Below are positions 17,184-25,097 of a DNA stretch of 64,000 nt, piece after piece (the first letter of the stretch is position 1; each line of letters opens with the position of its first letter). A program made the position numbers and the translations under genes. The notes beneath the pieces were generated by a model that did not search any database, had not been told where the DNA came from, and worked only from the letters and a program-made list of their open reading frames with translations. This DNA comes from Paracholeplasma manati (GTDB lineage: Bacteria > Bacillota_I > Bacilli_A > Acholeplasmatales > UBA5453). Location: assembly GCF_025742995.1 (NCBI RefSeq), contig NZ_JAOVQM010000002.1, positions 124,001 through 188,000 on the forward strand. Reading direction: 5' to 3'.

Positions 17184-18497
17184 ATGTTCAAATACTTCCC
17201 GCATACTGAGCAAGACATCCAAGAGATGCTTGATAAAATCGGGGTTCAATCGATCGATGAGCTTTTTTTAGATTTACCTAAAAAGCTTCAAACCAAACCC
17301 GATTACCAAGTACCGCTTGCGAAAAGTGAAATAGAACTCAGAAATCATTTCAAGGGGTTATCGGGTAAAAACCGAGAACTCATCATTTTTAGAGGGGCTG
17401 GTGCCTATGACCACTATACACCATCAGTCATCCCAGCCATCATTTCAAGAGAAGAATTTTTAACTGCTTATACACCTTACCAACCAGAGATTGCCCAAGG
17501 CACACTCCAATACATCTTTGAGTTCCAAAGTATGATCACAGACCTCACAGGGATGGATGTGTCAAACGCATCCATGTACGATGGTCCAACTGCGACCGCA
17601 GAGGCGATGTTTATGGCGGTTGCACAAACGAGAAAAAACAAGATTGTACTTTCTGATAACGTCAATCCAAATGTGATAGATGTTGTTAAAACGTATTCTT
17701 TATACCGTGGTATTGAAGTTTTAATTATCGCTTCGAAAAACGGTTTGGTCGATAGAACCCTATTGGATGAAGCCCTAGAAAACGCAGCTGGATTCATTGG
17801 CCAAGTACCAAACTATTTTGGTTTGGTTGAAAACCTTACGGATGTGTCTGAAAAGGTTCAATCCAAAGGTGGTATCATGATCATCAATGCCGACCCACAA
17901 GTCTTAGAGACCATTGAGTCACCACGCAAGATGAAAGCCGATATCGCATGCGGCGAATGCCAAAGTTTAGGTATTCCTCTATCTTATGGTGGCGCATATG
18001 TGGGTTATTTAGGTACGACAGAAAAACTATTACGCAAGATGCCTGGCCGTATTTGTGGGGTCACCACCGATGTCGATGGCAAGCGTGCGTTTGTATTAAC
18101 CCTTCAGGCGAGAGAACAACACATTCGAAGAGAAAAAGCCAACTCAAACATCTGTTCAAACCAATCCTTGATGGCATTATGGACCACCATTTATATGTCA
18201 ACCATGGGCAAACAAGGCCTGAAAGAAGTGGTTGCACAATGCTATCAAAATAGCCATTATCTACAAGAACAACTCATTAAGACAGGTTTATTTAAACCCG
18301 TTCACAACGGCTTTTTCATCAAAGAATTCTTATTAGAAGCATCTTTTGATTTAAAAGCGTTTGAACAAAAGTGCATTCAAAAAGGCATTTTGCCGGGTTT
18401 AATCATCGAAGACAAATACATGTTATTCGCTGTGACTGAAAAGCGTACGAAACAAGAAATGGATCTACTGGTATCCTTAGTCGGAGGTGCAAAATGA
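17184..18497 (+). CDS. gcvPA: Glycine dehydrogenase (decarboxylating) subunit 1
   Basis: N-terminal half of the split P protein, which decarboxylates glycine on PLP together with GcvPB. 437 residues, as in other GcvPA proteins; motifs include IPAIISREEFLTAYTPYQPE (about 72-91) and NASMYDGPTATAEA (about 128-141). It lacks the PLP lysine, which is in the partner subunit, as expected. Ribosome site TAGGAGGACCT is strong. Its TGA stop overlaps the gcvPB ATG, consistent with coupled synthesis of the two subunits. Confidence 0.96.
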   Translation: MFKYFPHTEQDIQEMLDKIGVQSIDELFLDLPKKLQTKPDYQVPLAKSEIELRNHFKGLSGKNRELIIFRGAGAYDHYTPSVIPAIISREEFLTAYTPYQPEIAQGTLQYIFEFQSMITDLTGMDVSNASMYDGPTATAEAMFMAVAQTRKNKIVLSDNVNPNVIDVVKTYSLYRGIEVLIIASKNGLVDRTLLDEALENAAGFIGQVPNYFGLVENLTDVSEKVQSKGGIMIINADPQVLETIESPRKMKADIACGECQSLGIPLSYGGAYVGYLGTTEKLLRKMPGRICGVTTDVDGKRAFVLTLQAREQHIRREKANSNICSNQSLMALWTTIYMSTMGKQGLKEVVAQCYQNSHYLQEQLIKTGLFKPVHNGFFIKEFLLEASFDLKAFEQKCIQKGILPGLIIEDKYMLFAVTEKRTKQEMDLLVSLVGGAK

Positions 18498-19951
18498 AAG
18501 CATACGACCAATTGATTTTTGAGATCAGCAAACCTGGACGTGTCGGTTATTCTTTACCGAAAAACAACTTACCATACGACATCTCGAAAGATATCCCACA
18601 AAACCTCAAGAGAAGTGAAGAAACGTTGTTGCCAAGTGTTGCAGAACTTGACTTGGTTAGACACTATTCCAATGTTTCAAGAAAGAACTTTGGGATCGAA
18701 ACAGGGTTCTATCCTCTAGGGTCTTGTACAATGAAGTATAACCCAAAAATCAACGAAGAAATCGCTGCGTTACCTGGTTTAAGAAACATCCACCCACTTC
18801 AACCTATGGATACAGCTCAAGGCTCATTAGAAATCTATTATGAGACCGCACGTATGTTATCCGAACTCTCAGGGATGGCTAGTTTCTCCTTAAACCCATT
18901 CGCGGGTGCCCAAGGTGAACTGGCTGGCCTCATGATTATGAAAGCCTACCATCACCATAATGGCAACCTTCACAAGACCAAAGTCATCGTGCCAGATTCG
19001 GCACATGGTACCAACCCAGCCTCCGCGACGGTTGCTGGCTTTGAAATCATTGAAGTCAAATCCAATAAAGATGGCACGGTCAATATCAAAGCGTTAAAAG
19101 AAGCCTTAAGTGATGAGGTTGCAGGCATCATGCTGACCAACCCAAATACCTTGGGTATCTTTGAAAAAGACATCTTAAAGATATCCAAACTCATTCACAG
19201 TGTGGACGGGTTACTCTATTATGATGGCGCGAACTTAAATGCGTTATTGGGTCGTGCACGTCCAGGTGATATGGGCTTTGACATCATCCATATCAACTTA
19301 CACAAGACCTTCTCAACCCCACACGGTGGCGGTGGTCCAGGGTCTGGTCCAGTGGGTGTTTGTAAGAAGTTAGTCGATTTCTTACCAAGCCCACAAGTCT
19401 ATAAGAGAAGAAACAAATTCATCTTAGAACAACCTATCCATACCATTGGTCACGTCTCCGGATTCTTAGGTAACTTCAGTGTAATCATTAAAGCCTATAG
19501 TTTCATGTTAACTTTAGGGAAGGAAAACCTTTCTAAAGTGGGTGAACTATCGGTATTGAACGCGAACTACCTAAAAGAATCCTTGAAAGAAGACTATTTC
19601 CTACCAATCAAAGGCTTGTGTAAACACGAAGTGGTCTTTGATGGCTTAGTCGATAAATCTACCGGGGTAACAACCTTGGATGTTGCGAAAAGATTGTTAG
19701 ACTTTGGAATGCACCCACCAACGATTTATTTCCCACTCGTGTTCCATCAAGCATTGATGATTGAACCGGTTGAAAATGAATCGAAAGAAACATTAGACCA
19801 ATTCGTCAGTGTCATGAAACAAATCGCATTTGAAGCGAAAAATGACCCTGAAAAAGTCAAACATGCCCCATATACCACCGTCGTTCGTCGTTTAGATGAA
19901 GTATCGGCGGCACGTAACCCAAGGGTTAAATACAGAGATTTATTGAAATAA
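18494..19951 (+). CDS. gcvPB: Glycine dehydrogenase (decarboxylating) subunit 2
   Basis: C-terminal half of the split P protein, carrying PLP. The Schiff-base lysine is in HINLHKTFSTPHGGGGPG. Also seen: FYPLGSCTMKYNPKINE (about 70-86) and the SAHGTNPASA loop (about 168-177). 485 residues is normal. The start overlaps the gcvPA stop and follows GGAGGTG. Last gene of the operon, ending at a strong palindromic terminator. The L protein (dihydrolipoamide dehydrogenase) is not in this cluster and must be encoded elsewhere, probably shared with pyruvate dehydrogenase. Confidence 0.97.
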   Translation: MKAYDQLIFEISKPGRVGYSLPKNNLPYDISKDIPQNLKRSEETLLPSVAELDLVRHYSNVSRKNFGIETGFYPLGSCTMKYNPKINEEIAALPGLRNIHPLQPMDTAQGSLEIYYETARMLSELSGMASFSLNPFAGAQGELAGLMIMKAYHHHNGNLHKTKVIVPDSAHGTNPASATVAGFEIIEVKSNKDGTVNIKALKEALSDEVAGIMLTNPNTLGIFEKDILKISKLIHSVDGLLYYDGANLNALLGRARPGDMGFDIIHINLHKTFSTPHGGGGPGSGPVGVCKKLVDFLPSPQVYKRRNKFILEQPIHTIGHVSGFLGNFSVIIKAYSFMLTLGKENLSKVGELSVLNANYLKESLKEDYFLPIKGLCKHEVVFDGLVDKSTGVTTLDVAKRLLDFGMHPPTIYFPLVFHQALMIEPVENESKETLDQFVSVMKQIAFEAKNDPEKVKHAPYTTVVRRLDEVSAARNPRVKYRDLLK

Positions 19952-19958
19952 TACAAAA

Positions 19959-19987
19959 ACAGTTCACCGCGGTGAACTGTTTCTTTT
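19959..19987. terminator. Bidirectional terminator between gcvPB and the PfpI-like gene
   Basis: ACAGTTCACC and GGTGAACTGT flank a central GC in a perfect 22-base palindrome, with a T run on the right and an A run on the left, so it can serve both convergent genes. Confidence 0.85.
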
Positions 19988-20494
19988 TTAGACTAACTTG
20001 TCGATGATCGCTTTCGCAAATACAGGTAAATCAGCAGGTGTTCTAGAGGTGATCAAATGGCCGTCGACCACCAACGCTTCATCTAGATATTTCGCACCAG
20101 CATTTTCAATATCCACACGGATCGAATGGAATCCGGTCAGCTTTTTACCTTTGAGGTTACAAGCGGATATCATCAACCATGGGCCATGACAGATGGACGC
20201 GACCACTTTTTGTTGCTCGTCCATTGCTTTAACGAAATCAACGGTTGCTTGACAACGACGCATGTAATCGGGTGAAAATCCACCTGGAATGATGACGCCT
20301 TCGTAATCCGAAGGGGATACATCTTTACTCGCATAATCACTCTTTAGTGGCATGCCAAATTTGCTTTTATAGGTGTTGTTGGCCACTGAACCAATCAAAT
20401 CTACTTGAAATCCAGCTTCTTGCATACGGTAATAAGGGTAAATGAGTTCTTTATCATCGTATAAATCTTCAATCAATATCGCAATTTTTCTCAA
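19988..20494 (-). CDS. DJ-1/PfpI-family protein
   Basis: Small class I glutamine amidotransferase-like protein of the PfpI/YfkM stress-protein group, often called deglycase or protease; true activity in this family is disputed. The nucleophile Cys sits in ASICHGPW (about residues 106-113) and the glutamate partner in the N-terminal ILIEDLYDDKE segment. The best start is TTG at 20494, 7 bases behind AGAGGTG, giving 168 residues; upstream in-frame ATGs overlap the ribosome site. Single-gene unit, convergent with the glycine cleavage operon. Confidence 0.85.
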   Translation of the reverse strand: MRKIAILIEDLYDDKELIYPYYRMQEAGFQVDLIGSVANNTYKSKFGMPLKSDYASKDVSPSDYEGVIIPGGFSPDYMRRCQATVDFVKAMDEQQKVVASICHGPWLMISACNLKGKKLTGFHSIRVDIENAGAKYLDEALVVDGHLITSRTPADLPVFAKAIIDKLV

Positions 20495-20580
20495 AATAAA
20501 ACACCTCTTTCTTAGCCTCATTATAACAAAAATCATATTTATTTTTTAGACGAATGCTTCATAACATTTTGACATCAAGC

Positions 20581-20610
20581 GCGACAAAAACGGTCGATTC
20601 ATTGTATAAT
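20581..20610 (+). promoter_or_regulatory. Promoter of the AlkD-like gene
   Basis: GCGACA (20581-20586) and a perfect TATAAT (20605-20610) are separated by 18 bases, ending 21 bases before the start codon. Confidence 0.5.
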
Positions 20611-20631
20611 GAGGGAAAAGGTGGTGTAATC

Positions 20632-21357
20632 ATGGAGTTGAATAAAACGGAATGGCGTTCATCGGATCGAGTGGCGTTTTTAGCCTATTTGAAATCATTT
20701 GAACAACCGAATAAAGTCGATTGGACAAGGCGCATTCTCAACACAAAAATGCCGTTATTAGCCATACCAACCAAAACCATCGATCAGATAGCTAAAGAAA
20801 TCTTCAAAGGCGACTATCCATCCTTTTTAGACTTGCACATCGATGATTACTATGAATCAATCGCCATTCAAGGCAAACTCATTACCAAAATCAAAGACTT
20901 TGATATAATGAAGCGTTATTTAGATCGTTACGCTACCGTGATGGAAAATTGGGCTCATTGTGATCTATTGTCATTCGATATTCATCCAAAGAATCAATCC
21001 AAATTCATCAATCTTTCCTATGGCTATCGTCATTCGACTCAACCATTCATCCGTCGACTCAGTTTGATGATTTTATTTCAAATGGTCAAAGACACTGAGA
21101 TTCTACCCATCATTTATGAAGCACTTTTGGCACTTGAAGATGAACAAGACTATTATGTCATCATGATGGCAGGATGGTTGTTATCGGAATGCATCATTCA
21201 ACACAAAACACCAACGCTATCATTCATTCAACATAAAGAGCTAAACCCGAAAATTGTCAATAAAGGCATTCAAAAATGCCGTGAAAGTCTACGATTATCC
21301 AAAGCCGAAAAAGACGATTTGCTTATATATAAGCGAGAAAAAAACCACAAACGGTAA
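20632..21357 (+). CDS. AlkD-like DNA alkylation repair protein (HEAT-like repeats)
   Basis: 241 residues, all helical, resembling the AlkD/AlkC group of DNA glycosylases that excise bulky or cationic alkylated purines. The segment YRHSTQPFIRRLSLMILFQM (about 149-168) and the preceding NWAHCDLLSFD (about 115-125), with Trp and Asp where AlkD has its base-facing residues, support the call. Start is the ATG at 20632 behind AAAGGTGGTG; a longer in-frame reading from 20554 would run through the promoter. Convergent with ald across a shared terminator. Substrate is not known. Confidence 0.75.
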   Translation: MELNKTEWRSSDRVAFLAYLKSFEQPNKVDWTRRILNTKMPLLAIPTKTIDQIAKEIFKGDYPSFLDLHIDDYYESIAIQGKLITKIKDFDIMKRYLDRYATVMENWAHCDLLSFDIHPKNQSKFINLSYGYRHSTQPFIRRLSLMILFQMVKDTEILPIIYEALLALEDEQDYYVIMMAGWLLSECIIQHKTPTLSFIQHKELNPKIVNKGIQKCRESLRLSKAEKDDLLIYKREKNHKR

Positions 21358-21376
21358 TCCCGATTGTGGCTTTTTT
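21345..21376. terminator. Bidirectional terminator between the AlkD-like gene and ald
   Basis: CCACAA and TTGTGG, with an inner CGG/CCG pairing, flank a short loop; A-rich left and T-rich right flanks suit both directions. Confidence 0.7.
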
Positions 21377-21377
21377 C

Positions 21378-22460
21378 TTATTTGTTTTCAAATAATTTGA
21401 TTAGGGTTGGATAAACACCGATACCATCACGGGTTTGTAAACCACTGTGAATGACTGGGTTTAATAAAGCTTGGTCAATCCCTTTGTTGGCGATTTCTAG
21501 ACCATATCTTAAGGTTGCGTTATTGAGCGCGATTGAAGATGTTTTCGGTACAGACCCTGGCATATTCGCGACGCCATAGAATAACACATGACCTACTTTG
21601 TATATTGGGTTATCATGATAAGTTACTTTAGAAAAATTAGAAATACCACCTTGGTCAATCGCGACGTCGACGATGATGGCACCCGGTTTCATGAGTTCTA
21701 GGTATTCATCTTTGATGAGTTTAGGTGCGGCGTCACCTGGAATTAACACAGCTCCGATGACAACATCGGCTTCAACGATCGATTTCTTTAGGTTTTCTTG
21801 GTTCGAATAAAGGGTATGTACTTTATTGTGGTATAAATCTTCTAAGTAACCTAAACGCTTCGTATCGATATCAAGTACAGTCACGTTCGCTTCCATACCA
21901 ACCGCCATACGGCAAGCACTTTGACCAACGATACCAGCACCGATGATGGTGACTTTGGCTCTTGGTGTACCTGGTAAACCAGACATTAAGACCCCAGTAC
22001 CACCAAAGAAGGCTTCAGAATATTTCGCACCCTCAACGACAGACAACCTCCCCGCAACCATACTCATCGGTTCGAGACATGGGAGTGTTTTTTGATATTC
22101 CATGGTTTCATAAGCGACGGATAAAACTTTCTTTTGTTTCAATGCTTGATACAAAGGTTCATTAGAAGCTAAGTGTAAGTACGTATATAAAATCAGGTTT
22201 TCTTTAAAAAGGGCATACTCTGATTCTAGTGGTTCTTTGACTTTGACAATCATATCGCTTCTAGACCAAACAGATTTCGCATCTGAGACCATTTCACAGC
22301 CTAGAGCTTCATATTGTTCATCCGTAAAACCAGAACCCAAACCAGCCCCATTTTCAATGAGGACTTGATGTCCACTTCTGACATACTCTGACGCTGCATT
22401 TGGGGTTAAACCAACTCTAAATTCATATTTTTTAATTTCTTTGACACATCCGATAATCAT
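21378..22460 (-). CDS. ald: Alanine dehydrogenase
   Basis: NAD-linked oxidative deamination of alanine to pyruvate and ammonia, or the reverse. 360 residues. N-terminal GCVKEIKKYEFRVGLTP (about 4-20) contains the substrate-binding Arg; KVKEPLESEY (about 72-81) holds the catalytic-site Lys; the NAD fold has VTIIGAGIVGQSA (about 168-180). The C-terminal VANMPGSVPKTSSIALNNATL is the family signature. Ribosome site TAGAGGTGAGCC. Together with gdhA and sdaA in this window it points to an amino-acid fermenting or nitrogen-balancing metabolism. Confidence 0.96.
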   Translation of the reverse strand: MIIGCVKEIKKYEFRVGLTPNAASEYVRSGHQVLIENGAGLGSGFTDEQYEALGCEMVSDAKSVWSRSDMIVKVKEPLESEYALFKENLILYTYLHLASNEPLYQALKQKKVLSVAYETMEYQKTLPCLEPMSMVAGRLSVVEGAKYSEAFFGGTGVLMSGLPGTPRAKVTIIGAGIVGQSACRMAVGMEANVTVLDIDTKRLGYLEDLYHNKVHTLYSNQENLKKSIVEADVVIGAVLIPGDAAPKLIKDEYLELMKPGAIIVDVAIDQGGISNFSKVTYHDNPIYKVGHVLFYGVANMPGSVPKTSSIALNNATLRYGLEIANKGIDQALLNPVIHSGLQTRDGIGVYPTLIKLFENK

Positions 22461-22478
22461 AGGCTCACCTCTACAACT

Positions 22479-22487
22479 ATTTTAACA
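22479..22487 (-). promoter_or_regulatory. Extended -10 promoter of ald
   Basis: On the minus strand TGTTAAAAT, one mismatch from the extended -10 consensus, 19 bases before the start. Confidence 0.5.
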
Positions 22488-22516
22488 TAACCAAAGCCTC
22501 TTGATGCAAAATTTCA

Positions 22517-22544
22517 TTGAAAAATGTAAGCCTTATGCTAAACT
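22517..22544 (+). promoter_or_regulatory. Promoter of the GH17-like gene
   Basis: TTGAAA (22517-22522), 16-base spacer, TAAACT (22539-22544) preceded by TGC. Divergent from the ald promoter. Confidence 0.45.
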
Positions 22545-22564
22545 AATAGAGGGAGGAATGACCA

Positions 22565-23437
22565 ATGCACTATAAAAAATCCATTTGTTATTCAGGGTAT
22601 CGATTGAACCAAAGTCCAGTCACCAAAATATACCCTTCAAAACAAGAAATACTCGAAGACTTACAACTACTCATCAAAGATGGGTATGAACAAATTCGTA
22701 TGTATGACCCAGGCATGCACGCGAGACTCACTTTAGAAGTGATCAAAGAACACAATTTGCCGATCAAAGTCATGCAAGGCATGGACTTAGATGGTGAAGT
22801 CATCAACAACAACGTTGGTTGGGGTGAACCACTCAAAACCAAAGACATCATCCAAAACAAGAAGAACAACCTTAAGCAGTTGGATCTGTTGATTGAACTA
22901 GCCAACCAATACCCTGACATCATCAATTATGTATCTGCAGGTAATGAGAATACTTCAGATTGGAATCCAAAGATGGTTGCGGTAGACACCTTAGCGAAAT
23001 ACATTCGAACACTCAAAGAAAATATCAAACAACCTGTAACATTCTGTGAAGGGGTCTATTTTTGGAACACCCACGCGATGCCACTGGTGAAAGAAGTAGA
23101 CTTTGTGTCCATCCATATTTATCCATTTTGGTTAAGAAAACCACATGAAGAAGCGTTGGAAAATACATTCGCAGCTTATGAGGCAACCAAAGAAAACATT
23201 AAAGACAAACCGATCATCATCACCGAAGCGGGTTGGCCAACCAAATCCAGTCTAGGAGACTACACGTCTAATGCGTTTCATCGTACCTATGTAGATGGCT
23301 TAGAAGCTTGGGCAAAAAAGAACGATGTGTTGCTTTATATGTTTGAAGCCTTCGATGAACCATGGAAGGGTTCGGATAAACCAGATGAACCAGAAAAACA
23401 CTGGGGTGTCTACGATTTGAACCGAAATAAAAAGTAA
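22565..23437 (+). CDS. Family 17-like glycoside hydrolase (beta-1,3-glucanase type)
   Basis: 290-residue TIM-barrel protein resembling GH17 beta-1,3-glucan hydrolases of bacteria and fungi. The putative acid/base Glu is in SAGNENTSDW (about 122-131) and the nucleophile Glu in IIITEAGWPTKS (about 217-228), both canonical GH17 contexts; FEAFDEPWKG (about 260-269) and KHWGVYD are also typical of the exo-type enzymes. There is no signal peptide, so the enzyme seems cytosolic and would act on imported or internal oligosaccharides. Ribosome site GGGAGGAATGACC. Monocistronic. Confidence 0.8.
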   Translation: MHYKKSICYSGYRLNQSPVTKIYPSKQEILEDLQLLIKDGYEQIRMYDPGMHARLTLEVIKEHNLPIKVMQGMDLDGEVINNNVGWGEPLKTKDIIQNKKNNLKQLDLLIELANQYPDIINYVSAGNENTSDWNPKMVAVDTLAKYIRTLKENIKQPVTFCEGVYFWNTHAMPLVKEVDFVSIHIYPFWLRKPHEEALENTFAAYEATKENIKDKPIIITEAGWPTKSSLGDYTSNAFHRTYVDGLEAWAKKNDVLLYMFEAFDEPWKGSDKPDEPEKHWGVYDLNRNKK

Positions 23438-23438
23438 A

Positions 23439-23454
23439 TTGTAAGCGTTTTTAA
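23439..23454 (+). promoter_or_regulatory. cre-like CcpA site upstream of gdhA
   Basis: TTGTAAGCGTTTTTAA fits the Bacillus cre consensus WTGNAANCGNWWNCAW at all but one position. It is centred about 61 bases before the expected transcription start, the position used for CcpA activation in genes such as ackA. Whether this organism has CcpA is not shown here. Confidence 0.45.
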
Positions 23455-23472
23455 AAATAACGCCCATAATCA

Positions 23473-23501
23473 TTGACAAACCAACAAGACTGCGTTTTAA
23501 T
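23473..23501 (+). promoter_or_regulatory. Promoter of gdhA
   Basis: TTGACA (23473-23478) and TTTAAT (23496-23501) with exactly 17 bases between them. Confidence 0.7.
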
Positions 23502-23535
23502 AGAGGTGTGAGTACAAAACCGATATTAAAAAATA

Positions 23536-23561
23536 GTCTTTTTCTTTTAGAAAAGAAAGAC
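23536..23561 (+). other. Hairpin in the gdhA leader
   Basis: GTCTTT and CTTTT (23536-23548, 2-base bulge) pair with AAAAG and AAAGAC (23551-23561). The hairpin ends about 7 bases before the purine-rich ribosome-binding region, in a leader of about 75 bases, so it could affect translation or mRNA stability. Confidence 0.4.
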
Positions 23562-23581
23562 GGAAGGCAAGGGACAAGGCA

Positions 23582-24922
23582 TTGTTTAAAAGTGCGTATT
23601 TAGAGCGAGTGTTTAACGATGTACTTAAAAAGGACAACGGACAACCGGAATTCATTCAAGCGGTTGAAACGTTCTTTTTATCGATGGATGACATCATTTC
23701 GATGACACCGCAAATTGAAAAGTATGGCATTATGGAACGTCTGGTTGAACCAGAACGTCTAATCCATTTTAGAGTCACCTGGGTCGATGATCAAGGCATC
23801 ACACGTGTCAATCGCGGTTATCGTGTCCAGTTTTCATCTGTTTTAGGACCTTACAAAGGCGGGTTGCGTTTCCACCCAACCGTTAACGCCTCCACCATGA
23901 AGTTTTTGGGTTTTGAACAAACCTTTAAAAATGCCTTAACCGGCTTACCGATGGGTGGGGCGAAAGGCGGCAGTGATTTTTCATCGATTGGTAAATCTGA
24001 TGGTGAAATCATGCGTTTCTGTCAAAACTTTATGTTAGAACTCTATCGCCATATCGGTCCAGACACCGATGTACCCGCAGGGGACATTGGTGTGGGTGCC
24101 AAAGAGATTGGATATTTGTATGGCATGTATAAGAAAATCCGTAATGAATCTGTCGGTGTCATGACTGGTAAAGGCTTAACTTATGGTGGGTCTTTGGTCA
24201 GAAAAGAAGCGACTGGGTATGGCTTATGTTACTTTGTTTCGGAAATGCTTAAAACCTATCGTTCCGACCGCATGGATGATAAAAAAGTCGTTATCTCTGG
24301 ATCTGGTAAAGTTGGACTATACGCCGCGATTAAAGCCCATGAACTCGGCGCGATTGTGGTAGGTATGTCGGATGTCAATGGTTATATTCACGATCCAGAA
24401 GGTTTAAAGATGGATATTGTTACAGAACTTGCCAGCAATGGTGAACTCTCGAAGCGATACCATGAAAGAACGGGTTGTGAATATGGAAACGATCCGAGGG
24501 GACTATGGCGCGTACCATGTGATATCGCGATGCCGTGTGCCATTCAAAATGAACTCGATTTAGAATCGGCCAAAGCGTTGGTAGCCAATGGTTGTTACTT
24601 GGTAGCGGAAGGCGCGAACATGCCTTGTACATTAGAAGCTGAAAAGTATTTCACTGAAAATCAAATTCTATTCGCACCTGGTAAAGCCGCGAATGCCGGT
24701 GGGGTCGCTGTTTCACTGTTTGAAATGAGCCAAAATGCGATGCATTACCCTTGGCCATACGATGAAGTGGATGACAAACTCAAAGGCATCATGAAAGAAA
24801 TATTCTTCAAATGTTACACAGCTGCACGACGTTATAAAAACCCTTATGACCTCATCAGTGGCGCGAACATCGCTGCTTTCCTTCGTGTTTATGAAGCGAT
24901 GATGGATCAAGGTATACAATAG
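23582..24922 (+). CDS. gdhA: NADP-type glutamate dehydrogenase
   Basis: Interconverts 2-oxoglutarate plus ammonia with glutamate. 446 residues, the length of hexameric bacterial GdhA. GPYKGGLRFHP (about 90-100) and LPMGGAKGGSDF (about 121-132) hold the substrate and catalytic Lys residues; DVPAGDIGVGAKEIG (about 161-175) has the catalytic Asp; the NAD(P) fold has ISGSGKVG (about 238-245). No ATG fits the N-terminus; TTG at 23582 behind AAGGGAC gives a start matching relatives. It has its own consensus promoter, a cre-like site and a structured leader, so it is probably regulated. Confidence 0.95.
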   Translation: MFKSAYLERVFNDVLKKDNGQPEFIQAVETFFLSMDDIISMTPQIEKYGIMERLVEPERLIHFRVTWVDDQGITRVNRGYRVQFSSVLGPYKGGLRFHPTVNASTMKFLGFEQTFKNALTGLPMGGAKGGSDFSSIGKSDGEIMRFCQNFMLELYRHIGPDTDVPAGDIGVGAKEIGYLYGMYKKIRNESVGVMTGKGLTYGGSLVRKEATGYGLCYFVSEMLKTYRSDRMDDKKVVISGSGKVGLYAAIKAHELGAIVVGMSDVNGYIHDPEGLKMDIVTELASNGELSKRYHERTGCEYGNDPRGLWRVPCDIAMPCAIQNELDLESAKALVANGCYLVAEGANMPCTLEAEKYFTENQILFAPGKAANAGGVAVSLFEMSQNAMHYPWPYDEVDDKLKGIMKEIFFKCYTAARRYKNPYDLISGANIAAFLRVYEAMMDQGIQ

Positions 24923-24929
24923 AACTTTT

Positions 24930-24960
24930 AAAACCGTACCTTTGTTGAGGTACGGTTTTT
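24930..24960 (+). terminator. Terminator of gdhA
   Basis: AAAACCGTACC pairs with GGTACGGTTTT around an 8-base loop, ending in T. Confidence 0.85.
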
Positions 24961-25063
24961 CGTTAATATGAACACTGAGTGGTTATTCAAGAATTTCATA
25001 TTATATATTTTATAAACACTGTTTGAAAAAAATATAATCAGACATGGATTATTGATTGGAATA

Positions 25064-25072
25064 TGTTAAAAT
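25064..25072 (+). promoter_or_regulatory. Extended -10 promoter of the HAD/phosphoesterase gene
   Basis: TGTTAAAAT, 25 bases before the start codon; AAAGGAG ribosome site follows. Confidence 0.5.
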
Positions 25073-25097
25073 TGTTCTAATGAAAGGAGCGATTTCG

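Noticed and set aside
20554-20631. Longer AlkD-like protein starting at 20554
   Set aside because: The extra codons would run through the likely -35/-10 promoter and lack a ribosome site.
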